A stretch of 64,000 nt of DNA, taken from positions 3,271,520 through 3,335,519 of the forward strand of contig JAVGVS010000025.1 of NCBI GenBank assembly GCA_032718565.1, given 5' to 3'. This document shows, piece after piece, positions 24,301-36,620 of this stretch (its first letter is position 1; every line of letters starts with the position of its first letter). The notes under the pieces were generated by a model. It had not been told where the DNA came from, searched no databases, and saw only the letters and a program-made list of their open reading frames with translations. Source of the DNA: Distichodus sexfasciatus. Lineage: Eukaryota > Chordata > Actinopteri > Characiformes > Distichodontidae. Made by a program: the position numbers and the translations under genes.

Positions 24301-24849
24301 GGTATTCCTCATCTCTAGTCCTGATCTCTTCATTTAGGACTCCGGCAGTTGGCCGCCAATAAAATCTATTGGTAATAATTTAAGTTCCATTAGTGTTCTA
24401 TCATTGTTACAGAATTCATCAGTTTAATTACATTTATAATTTAAATTCTATTAGTGTAATTGTTATAGGACACTAATAGAAGTTATCTTAAATTAATTAC
24501 ATATATAATTCAAGTTCTACCGGCCCATTAGTGCAATACAGCCCCTTTAAAAGTGAGCCACTCGGTGGTGAGGTCATGAAAATGATGTGTTGGAGCAGAA
24601 AAGACTCCACCTGAGCAGTGGCCCTGCTTAGAAACAAGGGAAAACTGAACAATCATGGAGTCAATGATCTCTGAAAAATGTGAAGAATTAAAACTAAAGA
24701 ATAAAACACTTCAGAGAGCGGATGCAGGAAGTAGGCTAAATTAACGGCACTTAACAAGATAAACAAGACTTATCTGCTCGCCACTTAAAAAGCCCCCGAC
24801 CCCGACCCTAACTGGCAGCGAGGGAAAGTATCAGGAAAAACAAGACCTT
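24301..24849. other. Intergenic AT-rich sequence with an internal near-duplication
   Basis: At 24380-24520, blocks such as 'aatttaagttc', 'attagtg' and 'taattacat.tataatt' recur, suggesting a degenerate local duplication. No gene found. Confidence 0.4.
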
Positions 24850-25668
24850 CACTGATTACAAGGACATTTATTTTACAAAAGAACAATTATAAAACACACA
24901 CAGAGAGGGAGAAGAATAAAGGAAGTGGAGCTGGAGAGCTGTGGACTTTGTGGGAGGCCCTAATCTCTTCTTGGACAAAACAACACATGCACACGCTCAC
25001 GCACACTCTCACACTCCTCCTCAACGCTGAGTCACTCCACATTAATATCAACCAAAAAAGGAATACGCACACACAATCATGCCACATACACACACCACCT
25101 GACACACACACTTTGTGTCACTCGGTTCATTATCAGCTCACTCGCATGGCCAGAACGCAGTGCCAGGGTCCAGATGGCTGGTGAATATGCCACGTCCAGC
25201 AGGAGAACCCAATGCTGCTTACATCAGAGAAGCTTAGCAGCCTGACGAGGGATGGCCAACTTAACGCCGAGAGATGCTTACGATTCGATGCCGGACCTGC
25301 ACGAGCTTGTTAAACCCACTTTACTTTGGCGTTATGTACTAATGAAGATAAAAAATAAAATACAGACTGGTCTAATGTGATCTGGTCACTGGGAATACGG
25401 CTTTTTAGGACACCATAATTCTGTGTGCTGGGTCTCACCATTTTATTTAAAACTTGATAAATGCTGCATTAAGTGCCTACTCCTTTAAAAATGACTGATG
25501 TTACACATAGCACAATTATGTTGCGTCCCAGACCTCCAGTACAGTTCCTCTGCACTCTAGAAGACAACTTAAAGGGAAACCAACGTGTAAAGCATCTCAG
25601 TTCTGAGTTCTCAGGTGTACAAGGTTCATCACTTCATCCTGACCAAGATGCACCCCAATAATGTGCTC
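24850..25668 (-). other. Probable 3' UTR of slc4a1ap
   Basis: Runs from the stop at 25669 down to AATAAA candidates at 25447-25442 and 24872-24867 on the - strand. I favour the distal one as the outer limit, but short and long 3' ends are both possible. Confidence 0.5.
24867..24872 (-). terminator. Polyadenylation signal AATAAA (slc4a1ap, distal)
   Basis: Seen as tttatt on the + strand, about 0.8 kb after the slc4a1ap stop; a proximal alternative is at 25442-25447. Confidence 0.4.
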
Positions 25669-28600
25669 TTAGTAGCCGTACTTCTCGTTAAGGTGTGTCC
25701 GTCCATCACCTGTCTGACCTGTGGACATAAAAATGGAAAGAGAAAGATAATCAGAATGAAAAGTACATTCCTGTGCTGGAGCTGCTCGGAGTATGATAAC
25801 AGAGACACTTTCACCTATGGTCCAGCTTGGATATATTCCACACAAACCCCAGAAAGTAGTTGTTAAATACAGCATGAGGCAAAAGAAACCTCTGCACCTC
25901 ACTTTAGCAAACGCTAACCGATTAAATAAAATCTGCATCAAAGTGATTTACTGCAAACAACACATTAAAAGTGCCGCTATGACACCTTATAATGAAATGA
26001 TTATCATAAACAGTGTTTTTTCCTACTAACTATACATGACCACTATAACAGTAGATAATTCATTTATTATATGAATCACTTAATCCCCAAAACCACCCGC
26101 GAGGCGGGTACCAACCCCGGGTAGACGCCATCACACCGCAGGGCACACACACTCGATGAAAGTGAAAGCGAGGGATTGTCATTGTGAAGACACCACAGTG
26201 CACCAATGTGACCACTGCATTTGACCCATCTGCGAAGGAGCAGTATGAAGCTGACACAGGTAGCCCCTGGGGACGGTACCTTGCTCAAGAGTAGCTCAGT
26301 GGTACCTTTACCAGCCGTTCCTGAGATTTAAACCGACGGCCTTCCAATCGCGGGGCGAACGCCCCAACAGTTACACTACCAAATGTTCACACAAACACAT
26401 CTTATCGGACCAATTTAGAGTTCCCAATCAACCTAGAGGGCATGCTTTTGGACTGTGGGAGAAAAACCGAGCACCTGGAGAAAACCCACGACAAAACGGG
26501 CAGAGCATGTAAACTCCATGAAGAAAGACCCTACAGCTGACCCGGGGATTGGACCCAGGACCGTCTCACTGTGAGGCAACAGCTCTAACCACCGTGCGGC
26601 GGTCTTTGTCTAGAAGCTGCCTCCTCATTTTAGATTCTCAGCATTCAGTAGCCGCTCTTATCTAGACTTATCCTAATAACAGGGACATAACAAGGAGCAG
26701 CTTGGGGTTAAGGTTTGTGCTCAGAGGTCCAATGGTGGTAGAGCAAGAGGGAGAACAGAGCTGGAATTGAACCTACAGCTGCTTTCAGAATTGTGTGGTG
26801 TGATCAAGCAGCTCTTGATTTAACTTCACATCTCTTGTGAAAAGAGCATCAGCCAAATGCTATAAATGCTGTTAGTTGATTACTTGAGCACCTCTCATTA
26901 TTGCAAATGGCAGTTTGCACTGAACACTCCATCAATCGCTTATCGTACTGTAGAGTCATGAAAGACCACATGGCAAACAAGGCAGTAAAATGAAGGCCAT
27001 TAACTTCCCTCCAGATCAGCTTTAACGTCAGTGTGATTATAGCCCAATTCACATACCAACTAAAAACCTATTTGGCTGACTTCAGTCCTCATTCACTACA
27101 CAAACATGATTTATCCACTCTTATCAGAACTCATTGGCTTTTGATGTGAATTCTTTTGGGCCCCCAAACCAAAATTGCTGCAACGGTTGTTTTCCCTCAA
27201 GTTGCTCCCATTAGACGTGCGGATCAGGGCTTTACCCCGGCAGGAGGTAATTTAGGGCTTGGGTACGAGACAAAGAACAGCCAGCAGATCAGAGAACAGA
27301 AACAATGAGTTGGTGATAGGACTGGGCGAAATGACCTGAAATTAATATCACCGTCAATTCAGCATTTTACCTCATTTATGATTAATGATGTATAGGACAC
27401 ATCTTTAGTTAGGAACATATCGGGGCAGTTGGTACCGTAACGGTTAGGGAGTGGAGCCCCATGAATGGAAGGTCTCAAAGTTCAACTCCTGTACCGGCAA
27501 AAGTACTGCTGAGGTACTCATATGCAAGATACCGTTCCCAACCACTGCTCCACTGCTCCTTCACGGATGGGTCAAATGGAGGAGTCACATTTGCTGGGGT
27601 GCTGTGCTGTGTTCACAATGACAAATAATCACTCACTTTAATTCTTTTTTTTTCTATTTTTAAAAATGTTACTCTTTAATTTTAGTTTCCTATAAGGTTT
27701 CTTTAACTTAAACAGTTTCTAAAAATCAACTTTATTTAGGACTTTAGGAATGATTTTAGGACAGATCAAGGTAAATTTCACTACAGGTCATACTTCAGTG
27801 ACTAATGTATATGACGAATAAAGAACCTTGAGCATTCGCCAGCATAATTCACTGATTGTACTGTAAATATGCTAAAGTATTACAGCTGGAATATCTAAGT
27901 GATTTTAAAATAATTGAAGGAAACACACAGATGAAGTCGCAGAGTGGGGTGGGGTGGAGTCAATTAATTAATTTGATTATTAGCTCAGCCCTACTTTAAA
28001 CTCTCACATTCCATATTGTTTTTAAGGGGACAGTACTTTAACACTAACAGGGAAATGATTAACAGAATTTTTGTTTTAGGCATTAAAAATAATCATAAAT
28101 TTCAAACATAACCAAAATAACTTTGTTCATCTTGCCCATGCTGGTTATTTTGCTTAGGGGTTCTGAATGTCGGTTTTGATTTATTTTCCATTAACTGCCC
28201 AGCCCTAGCTGTGGATGAATAAAGCTGCAAAATGTTTTAAGTTCCATCAGTAATAACTCTAATGCTAATCCAATATCCCAAATATGGCAGGACATACTGG
28301 GAAGACTCATTTACCGTACCTGCTGGAGGAACCCAAACGCAGTAGTCCGGGTCGTCTTCTGGGTACTGCTTGGACGTGGTGTTGGACGGCTGTGGAGAGA
28401 AATGACATAAGACGGTGGAGGGAAATAAAGGAGTTTATATGATTCACTGAGACGGTCTTACCACAAAGATAAACACAAATCTCCAAATTACTAAAGAGTC
28501 ATCACAGAGAACTATACCAACATTCTGTCAGTGTTTCATGGTTGCTGAAAGCAGTTTGAGGTTTGAATTAGTCAGTCTTATACAAACATTACACCATCGA

Positions 28601-31600
28601 ACAACAGCTTCATAGGAGCGTTTCTGTGTCTGGGCAAAAGCGTGTCTGTAGAGACCAGAGAGATTCCCGGGTTGCGCAGCACTGGGATGTTGAGGCATTA
28701 ATGACTCTACTCACCCTGCTTGGGCCGATCATTTTCCTGCCTGTTTTCTTCTCCTTAGGCTGCTTCTGTTCTACTTAAAGGTTTAAAGGGTTTCTGATGT
28801 TAATTTGTTTGTTTAAAAAAAGACAGAAATAGAAACTCAACATCACAACGCTCCTACCTTTATGAGGTGAAGAGGAGTCTTCTTTGGTCTGAACTGATTC
28901 AAGTCTCTCCTGTTTATGTGATGAAGACTTTTTCACTGGTGGTGTTTCAGTGGGTTTCATTTCTACTCACACAAACACAAAATCGATGAACGGTCACTAC
29001 TGCCCTTTTAACTGGACGATAGAAATTCAAAGCCTGACGATGAAGCCCAACACTGCCGCCTTGTGACTAAACTCAGGAACTGCAGCCACGTCAAAATCAT
29101 AATACCAATACCAGTCAAAAAAGGTTGACCAATTTCCACATAATCCAAGTTCTTAAGTCATACTGGTTATTACTAGCATCACTAGATTATTAACTTGCTG
29201 ATCATACAACAATGTGGTTTGTATACAGACCTTTAGGTGATGGACAGGAATCTTCGCTCTCAGGATCAACACTTTTCACCACTGTTCTGTCCTCCTGATC
29301 AGGCTCTGTGTTCTCATGTGAAGTGTCCATGCTGATCTCATCTTCACTCTCTCGATCTGCTTCACTCTGCTTTCTTTCCTCACCTTCTTGCTCTTCCTCC
29401 TCCTCATCTTCTTCTCCACCAGGTGGTAGTTGTTTCATGTTGAAGAGTTCCGGAGGTAAGTTGGATCGCTTTGGAGGCAACTTCTGTTTGAGCAAATGGG
29501 AGAGTTTAGAGTAGGGCCAGGCAATTAATTGAAAATGAATCAAAACTGACATTCAGGACCTCAAACCGACGTAATCTTGTCTATATCAGTTATTTTTGTT
29601 TTTATAGTTTATTACAATTTCTGTTAATACTTTCCCTAGTGTGTTCACGTACTGTCCCTTTAAAATACTACCATACGTCTTGTGATTTTTACACAAAGAT
29701 TAACAGTTGAGCATATTTATTGTACAAACCTTGTCAGTTAACGATGAGGGCAAAAAACAAAATAACTGCTCATTAATTGTAACGGAAGTAAAATGTTCAG
29801 GTAATATTGATTTGATGTCATATCACATCACCCAGTACTAGTTTAGAGCTGTTAAAATTGTGGACGTTTGAGGGAGTTTGCAGCAAAATGTATCTAAAAA
29901 CAAATAAAAAACAATTTCACTTATTAATAAAAATAGAGAAGTTTGGCGGACATAATGTCCTGCTTAAAACTTGAGAAAATCAGACATTCGCTTCAATATT
30001 CCAATGGTAAATTCCTTGAAATATGGGGTCCTTTCTTGATTATGTTTCAAAATCTGTGAAAATACAACTTTACCACTATTTTTATTCAGATATTGCTGAT
30101 TTTTGATTTACTGGTCTGGATTTACAGGTTATTGGCAGTGACGGGGTTGGAGTTGTGTTTTATTTGTTTTTCTTTATATTGGTTGTTAGTTTCACTATGA
30201 CATCATTATAAGATATACATAACCCACAATGCACATGTAGATTATTTTTGGTGATGTCATGCAATTTTTTTTTTCTCAATAAAAAGATTTTGATCAAAAA
30301 AAAATAGAGAAGTAAAGAAGACAGTCCCACCCCTATGGTTCCTGTCTTCAGCTTGAACTTGCTGCCACCTTTCATAGCACCGAACAGCGGCAGAGTTAAC
30401 TTCTTGGGCTTGTCGGCTTCAGAGGACTGGCTGGCAGACCTGTGACAAAGAAACGGATTAATGTCTTACATCAATTAATGTCATAGCACTAAATGGGTGT
30501 AAGGCAATGCATTTGGGGATTTTCCAGCTTGCTAAACTTTCCTAATGTAAACTGTTTCTGTTTTTATGCACCAAAATCTGGAACTGAAAGCATCTCAAAA
30601 CATGATTTTCCCCCATGCTTATAGAAAGCTTTCAGTGTGGAATATTCTTGTATTTAATAAGCTTTCTTTATGTTTGGTTGTGCTTTTTATTATTCATGTT
30701 GATTCTATTCTTTCCATCTTTTCATTCTTATTGTTTTACTGTTTATTCACACACTGTAAAGCACTTTGAACTGCATTCAGATGTATGGAAGGTGCTATAA
30801 GGGGCAGTTGGTGGCGTAACGGTAGGGTGTTGGCCCCTTGATCAGAAGGTCACAGGTTCGAATCCAGGGCCGGTAAAGTTACCACTGAGGTACTCATGAG
30901 CAAGGTACTGTCCCCAAACACTGCTCCCCGGGCGCCTGTTAGCTGCCCACTGCTCCTTCACGGATGGGTTAAATGCAGAGTTTCAAATTTCGTTGTGGTG
31001 CACTGTGGTGTGTTCACAATGACAAATAACCACTCACTTCACTATATAAATAAAAGGATTAAAGTGATTAAGTAACTTGGTTATGTTTAGTTATGAAACC
31101 ATCCTCACTAATGATGCTTAAATAACTACAATAATTGTTTGAATATCGGAGTTAATACCAGTGTTACTTTCACTTAGTCTTAGTCTTCAGATGAATATGC
31201 TTATAGTTTGTCACGTTTGTAGGTTGTATACAGAAATTCATAAAAGCGTTCATCCACAACACTTCTGAAGCTACCATTTATATTTTATCACTCATATTGT
31301 TTTATGATACATAAAATTATCCCGTAACGCGAAATAAAGCCTGAGCACGCGAAATGATGCCATGCTCACAAAACTCTTTAGGAGCATTCCAGATCAGAGC
31401 ATGAGTTAGCCTCACCCGCTCTGCAATGAGGGCAGCTGTGTGGGTCTGGTGAGCTCGATGAGCTTCCGCAGTCGCTGGCCTTCCTTCTTCAATTCGGCCA
31501 CATGAAGGTGCAATTTCTTTCGCTCCACTCCGTCCAGCGCAGCCTGACTGCGCACCGCTGTCATGAAGGCATCCAGAGGGTCTTCTGTTAAGGAGCTGGA

Positions 31601-34600
31601 GCCTCCTGATGAGGACCACACAGAAGTGATGCACAAAGTCAAGTATAAACTCGCTACATGTAAAAAGAGAGAATAGAGGGAGTCTTTTTACCTCCGTCAG
31701 AGGAACCAAGTTTCTTCTCAGTGTCGGTCAGCTCCTTCTCCACTTTAGCCAATTTAGCAACCTTTGAGGAGATAAAAACAAATTGTAAACATACCTGTAG
31801 GGCTGTGTGATGAGATCTCTTCATTGTTCTGATATTTAGATAACTGAAGGAAAAGCATGGCAGACTGGACAGGACGGAGTCACATGACAACACGTGATAT
31901 GTTTTAGGGGGGCGGTACATATTGGGAAAAGCACTGAAAGAATTTTCACGTTTAAAAGTATTAGCAGAGTTTTAAATATAATTGAATAAACCAACATGGG
32001 CATGGTTATGTTGATTCGATGTTTTGAAAATTGGTTTTGATTCATTTTTTCAGTTACTGCCCGGCCCTGCTGCATATGCAATCCATTACAGTGATACAGG
32101 CTAAGATGTAGTTTTATGATGCAGCTTGTGTAAGTCACAATAAGGATTATTTACTAGTGAGTCGTAGGTATCAGGCTGCTCCTGAATCTTGCCAGCCTTC
32201 TTCATCCGTTCTTTCCTCTTCCTCTCCACAGTCCCCGTACGATCCAGGAAGGAGTCGTCGTCGCTGTCATAGTAGTCATCATCCTCCCAGTTTTTCTTCT
32301 TACGTTTGCGCGACACTGTGAGAGAAAAGGGATCGTATAGTTAAAGACAAGAGGGTCTGAGCAGGATCTTGTACAACCTGCAACCTTATGGCTTCTTATC
32401 TCTTTTCCTTTTCTGCTTCTCTGAGGTGATGATAAAGATTTCCACCAACTGCAATGATCTGATTCTAATACTGATAAAACCAGATTTTATTTGGGGGAAA
32501 AACATCATCACAACTTGAAAACAACCAGCAAAACATGAATTTTGAGTGGGTTCACCTTCATGAGTTAAACGCTGGAACAGCTACACATTCGAAATGTAAA
32601 AAAAAACAAAAAAAACCCCAAGTGCTTGGATTACACATTATTCATGACTTCAAAACAAGAAACTTCAGCTACTGCATTTTGGACAGACACAAATCAGCGC
32701 TATAAAATCAGTCCTTTCATATAATCGTCACTGATGACACTCATTGTTGATATATCAGCATGATTTCTACAATCAACAATCAGTGTCTGGTGATCATTTA
32801 TATATTCGCATGATTTCAATGAATGCAACAATATATCAACAATTATCAGACATTATATCTGTTGATATATTGGTGCATTTACAGAAATAATGCCGTTTTA
32901 AAGCTGTGATTGCACCGTAGACTATCAGGGCTGCTAACACCACTGACCTGCCTCCTGTCTCAGCAGCCCTCGAGCCTCCAGCATGCGACAGGCTTCCAAA
33001 CAGCAATGAACTGCAGTTTCCTTCTTCTTCCCAGTGTGCGTAGCCTCAGCAACCAACGGCCTGCCCAGAGCGTCATCCACTGGCAACCTGGAACAAGGAA
33101 AAAGTCACATCAGCTCGGCACAGACTGTACCTATAAATGGAGACAAGGATGTGTAAAAAACCTTTTTTAGAGCTTTAAATAAGAAATGTGCTGCGTCTGA
33201 TTACTTGATTCTGCAGAGCCAGGAACCACGGCCTTTGTCCTCATATTCAAACTCCAGTTCTTCTCCTGAAATAATGGAAGGAATACAGTCATATCTTAAA
33301 ACCAAATCATGATCACGCTAAATGAGAGCAACTTGACACTGCTAAAACTAATGTTTTTCTTAATCACCTTCTCTTTCATAGAAGCCCTGCAGAGCCTTTT
33401 TAGGGTCTTTCAGGTAGGCAGCCTCCTGGTCCTCTTGGAACTCCATGGCAAAAGGATTCTCCTCATTCTCATCCTCCTCTGGGAATACCTCCTCCCCTGG
33501 GTTTATGGAAAGTTAAAAATGTTTCACAATCCTGAGCCTTAAACTCTGGTCGAGACGCAACATTATAATCAAAGATGATCAAATGCCATTGTTACCCATT
33601 CCCCAGGTGCATCCGGTGTCTTCTGAAGACGTTCTCTCAGAAACTTTCTTCTCTTCATTCTTCTCCTTTTCTTCCTCATCGTCGTCATCCGAGCCATCTC
33701 CCATCATCCTCTTCTCCAACTTCTCTCTCTGCTTCCTGGCTTGCGCTTTCAGCTCTGTGACCGTCAGCTCCGATTCCGTTTCCTCGTCAGACTCAGGACC
33801 CTAAAAACGGACAAATAAGATATCAAACTTCCCTCCCTCACTTGGCTCAGAAAAAGCTTCTATCCTCAGGTTGTAAAACCTCTTAACCAGGAAATGCCAC
33901 CACAGCTTTGTATTCGTTTATTACTGGATTTAAAAAAAAACTGACTTTCTTGAACTTTTCCTACCTGCCACCAACCTGCCATTTGAGGTTTGTATGCTTA
34001 AATGGTCGTTCCACAAGAAAAAAGGCGCAATGCACTGTACATATATAGCTTTACCCAAGAACTGGAATTGAATCAAATCGTGAGATTTTCTGAATTGTGC
34101 ACCCCTAATAGGCAGATGATTATAGTGTAACTCTATACAGAAAACTTCTATATTTATCCTACAGTCTTATTCTTTAGATTTAGTTACTGGTAAAGTTAAC
34201 CTACTAATTTTTAACCTTCTATTTATTCTGCACAGTCCTAGGTACAATCAAGGTATATTTCACTACAAACTAGATTCTTGAACATAGATTAAGGCAAGTC
34301 TAGGACTAAACTGATGTCCCAATTATACCAATGAAGATTCACCACCGAAACCCAAAGTTGACCTAGGCATACGTGTAACCATACTCTGGGAAAGTGGCCC
34401 TACATGCACCTGTGTAACTATGTAGAATTTGAAATCTTATCTGCTATGATACAAAACGGACAGCACAATCACATCCACCTCACCTGCAGAATGAAGAGTC
34501 TGGTACTTCCACCAAACTTCAGCACGTGTCCGACCCGAACCCTGATGTAGGTTTTGGGTGGAATCTTGTTCTTGTTCACGAAGGTGCCATGAGTGCTGCC

Positions 34601-35311
34601 CAAATCGTAGACATAGAAGCCGGTCTCTTCTCCCACCAGGCCGTCCTCTCCCGCCTGGCCTCGGTACTGGACCACGGCATGGTAGCGGGATATGGAGGGA
34701 TGTTCAAGGGACACATCACAAATGGGCAAGCGGCCAACCACGAAGTAGCTCTGGTGGGTGAGGGGGACGGTGCTCAGTATGGCTCCGTTTTTAAGCAGTT
34801 CAAATGAATAAGGGACGGTGGTGGCCACTCCGCCCCAGCCGGGCTCCGTGTAGGGTAGAGGGGGGAATTTACCCACCGGCGGAGCCTTACTTTTATCCAA
34901 CTTAGCATGGCTTACTCGCTCTCTCACAGCAGTCTTCTCAGCTTTAACAGCCTTGTCGGGTGGGGACACACTGTCATTAGAACTTTCCTGCGTCTCTCTC
35001 ACATCTGACGAGTCACTGTGTGAGCCAGACTCCTCCGTGGTCGCCTTTTCTTTACTAATGTTACCGTTGCAAGACTCGGTCGCGGTCTTTTTGACAGAAG
35101 TGCTCTTCTTGCCCACGACAGAAGGTGCCGCGAAGACGGCGGGCTTTTTAAAAGGATCCACGGATTCGTCACGAACCTCTGCCGCCTGCTCTTTCACCTC
35201 GATATCCACATTATTCTCGCTGCTACATTCATTTACCGTTTCCGTTTCTTTCCCCGCATCGTTCTTTGCCAAGCCGCTTTCCGACTCCATCGTGTCTACG
35301 ACGTCTGCCAT
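25669..35311 (-). CDS. Kanadaptin (SLC4A1AP orthologue), 14 coding exons, 808 aa
   Basis: Exons, 5' to 3' on the - strand: 35311-34484, 33800-33596, 33496-33368, 33265-33205, 33087-32948, 32315-32155, 31761-31692, 31605-31416, 30439-30331, 29483-29231, 28962-28858, 28770-28715, 28389-28320 and 25718-25669. They sum to 2427 bases in a single frame, with GT..AG borders throughout. Residues about 170-274 are an FHA phosphopeptide-binding domain with its GR, S..RYH and LGSTHGTFVN motifs (193-250). Exons 4-5 form a double-stranded-RNA-binding-like fold ending EACRMLEARGLL. Then come RKRKKKNWEDDDYYDSDDD, a helical stretch, LTLPLFGAMKGGSKFKLKTG, an acidic tract, and the conserved ends DDPDYCVWVPP and GRTHLNEKYGY. 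The order and motifs match the human protein as I recall it (about 796 aa). It is a mainly nuclear FHA protein first described as an anion-exchanger partner; its true role is unsettled. The start is the first ATG of the long exon. The last intron (2.6 kb) is full of repeats. Confidence 0.96.
26059..26602 (-). mobile_element. SINE-A interrupted by a SINE-B
   Basis: The L2-like tail side (from 'ttcatttattat') is at 26059-26154. The rest, up to the tRNA-like head 'ctctaaccaccgtgcggcgg', is at 26382-26602. The gap is a SINE-B in the same orientation, so SINE-A came first. Confidence 0.85.
26155..26381 (-). mobile_element. SINE-B nested in SINE-A
   Basis: Begins with the inverted tail 'gatgaaagtgaaag', has 'tgacccatctgcgaaggagc' and 'ggggacggtaccttgctc', and ends at the tRNA-like head 'acagttacactacca'. 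Confidence 0.85.
26640..26795 (-). mobile_element. SINE-C, degenerate
   Basis: On the + strand it starts with the inverted tail 'ccgctcttatctagact', passes 'gcttggggttaagg', and ends near 'ggaattgaacctac', the inverted tRNA-like B-box region. Confidence 0.6.
27317..28207. mobile_element. 'GGGCTGGGCAAT' MITE enlarged by a SINE-B
   Basis: Left end taggactgggcgaaatgacc; right end 'ttaactgcccagcccta'. The SINE-B at about 27421-27640 accounts for part of the extra length. An internal 'agctcagccctac' near 27980 suggests a second, truncated MITE inside. It lies in the last slc4a1ap intron. Confidence 0.65.
27421..27640 (+). mobile_element. SINE-B inside a MITE
   Basis: Head 'ggggcagttggtaccgtaac', body 'gctccttcacggatgggtca', tail 'acaaataatcactcacttt'. 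Confidence 0.85.
29512..29840. mobile_element. hAT-type MITE in slc4a1ap intron, exact 8-bp duplication
   Basis: Starts tagggccaggcaattaatt and ends catcacccagtacta. gtttagag occurs exactly on both sides (29504-29511 and 29841-29848). It begins only 28 bp upstream of the slc4a1ap exon that starts at 29483, so its end lies within the acceptor region. Confidence 0.88.
30801..31045 (+). mobile_element. SINE-B, best-preserved copy
   Basis: Head ggggcagttggtggcgtaac; Pol III B box ggttcgaatcc (30856-30866) matches the tRNA consensus. Body 'gctccttcacggatgggtta' and tail 'aataaccactcacttcac'. It lies antisense in an slc4a1ap intron. Confidence 0.92.
31798..32069. mobile_element. 'GGGCTGGGCAAT' MITE in slc4a1ap intron
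   Basis: Left end tagggctgtgtgatg; right end 'cagttactgcccggccctg'. No clear target-site duplication. Confidence 0.65.
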
Positions 35312-35589
35312 CTTTGTTTGGTGTATCGCTCAAACTATTCCGATCCGCAGTTTATCCACAGGAGAGGAGTATGCGTCACATGTGTACTTATCTTTTTATA
35401 AAGTAAGATTACGAATTTTAAATAAAACCGTACGTTTACACGAAGACATTGGCCCAGTACATTGATTAATCACGAGCAATGAGTTCACGATCTGTTTTTT
35501 ATTTAATCTTATTTTTTAACTTTGACCGATTAAGGAACCAATGGCACGCTGTCATGTAGCCGCACGGACACATTTAACTGCGTACTTAC
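35312..35589. promoter_or_regulatory. Shared (bidirectional) slc4a1ap / supt7l promoter region
   Basis: The two start codons point away from each other and are 1309 bp apart. The probable supt7l leader exon brings the transcription starts to within about 0.3 kb. A CCAAT box (ccaatgg, 35537-35543) lies between them. There is no clear TATA box serving both sides. The divergent arrangement agrees with the human locus as I recall it. Start sites are inferred. Confidence 0.6.
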
Positions 35590-35665
35590 AGGCAGACCAA
35601 AGCGGTCGAGCTGAGACTTTTGGGCAATAACGACCGAATATTTCAACTTCAATTAATAGTTTTCT
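35590..35665 (+). other. Probable 5' non-coding leader exon of supt7l
   Basis: Ends at a strong donor (ttttct|gtaagt, after 35665). The coding exon starts after an acceptor at 36591-36592 (tttgtttttcag), 28 bases before the ATG, so an upstream leader exon is required and this is the nearest good donor. The 5' boundary is a guess. Confidence 0.5.
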
Positions 35666-36620
35666 GTAAGTATTTGAATATGAATAAGTCCCTTTGTTGT
35701 TTTCTAGCATAGGGAAGTGCAGTTCTATTCATTCACGTGAGCCGATTCGCTGCTGTTTAAAACATTCGTTGCTCTGAGAACGACTTATTACAGATAAATA
35801 AGTAACTTCATATATTACAATATTTTTTTTCACAAATTAAGTATTTACTCAATTACCTATTTTTGATTTAATGTTTGCAAAATATGTCTGGTAGTCCTGG
35901 AACGATTCAAACTTATTAGAGGTGTGCAATATACTTTTGCAGCATCGTTATCGACGTGTGTTTTTGGTTCTTACTCAACAACTTGACACTTGACACTTTA
36001 ATATACAGTACATAGTTATACTGTATGCACAATGAACAGTTATTGTTTGTTTTGTCTATATTTTGATCTATTTTATTTTACTACAAGTTGTGTAACTGGT
36101 TGTGTGAATAATTAAAATTCTTGGCTCTTAAATAAAGCAAGAATAAAAATCTAACATTGCTAATCTACGTCTGTCTGATGTGACAATTGATGTAGATTAG
36201 CCTGAGCACTGCACCTTATTTTTCCCTCTTACAGTCACCTAAGAAAAATATTCACAGCACTTGCCTGCTTTGTGTTTGCCTTGTTGAAACCAAATGTATA
36301 GCTTTAAATTTCAAGATTTCAAGTCCTGTTTGTATTATTATCTATGTAGACTAAATCACCCCAGCCATTCTAGAATTATTATTTACTGTTAAAGCTAGTT
36401 GGTGACAATTCCTGATTTTTCTATTGCATTATACAGTACAATCTCTTTTCTCCAGGTTTTTACACCAGCAATAACTATTGGTCACATTCTCCTTTTCAAA
36501 GACTTTATTATTGCTATTTTGTCCATCAAACACCTAAGTCCTAGAAAGAAGTGTACACTATTTACCGACTGATGTCAAACTTTGTTTTTCAGAACAAGCA
36601 GTTGAGCAGTTGAGGAGGTC

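Larger units (their letters stand above)
25719..28319. other. Last intron of slc4a1ap, repeat-filled
   Basis: Holds a nested SINE pair (26059-26602), an inverted SINE-C (26640-26795) and a MITE carrying a SINE-B (27317-28207). No exon of another gene found. Confidence 0.75.

Noticed and set aside
30856..30866. Perfect Pol III B box suggesting a tRNA gene
   Set aside because: It belongs to a SINE-B head; the cloverleaf stems do not pair as in a functional tRNA.
34526..35465. + strand frames over the kanadaptin first exon
   Set aside because: Antisense shadows of the real FHA-domain exon.
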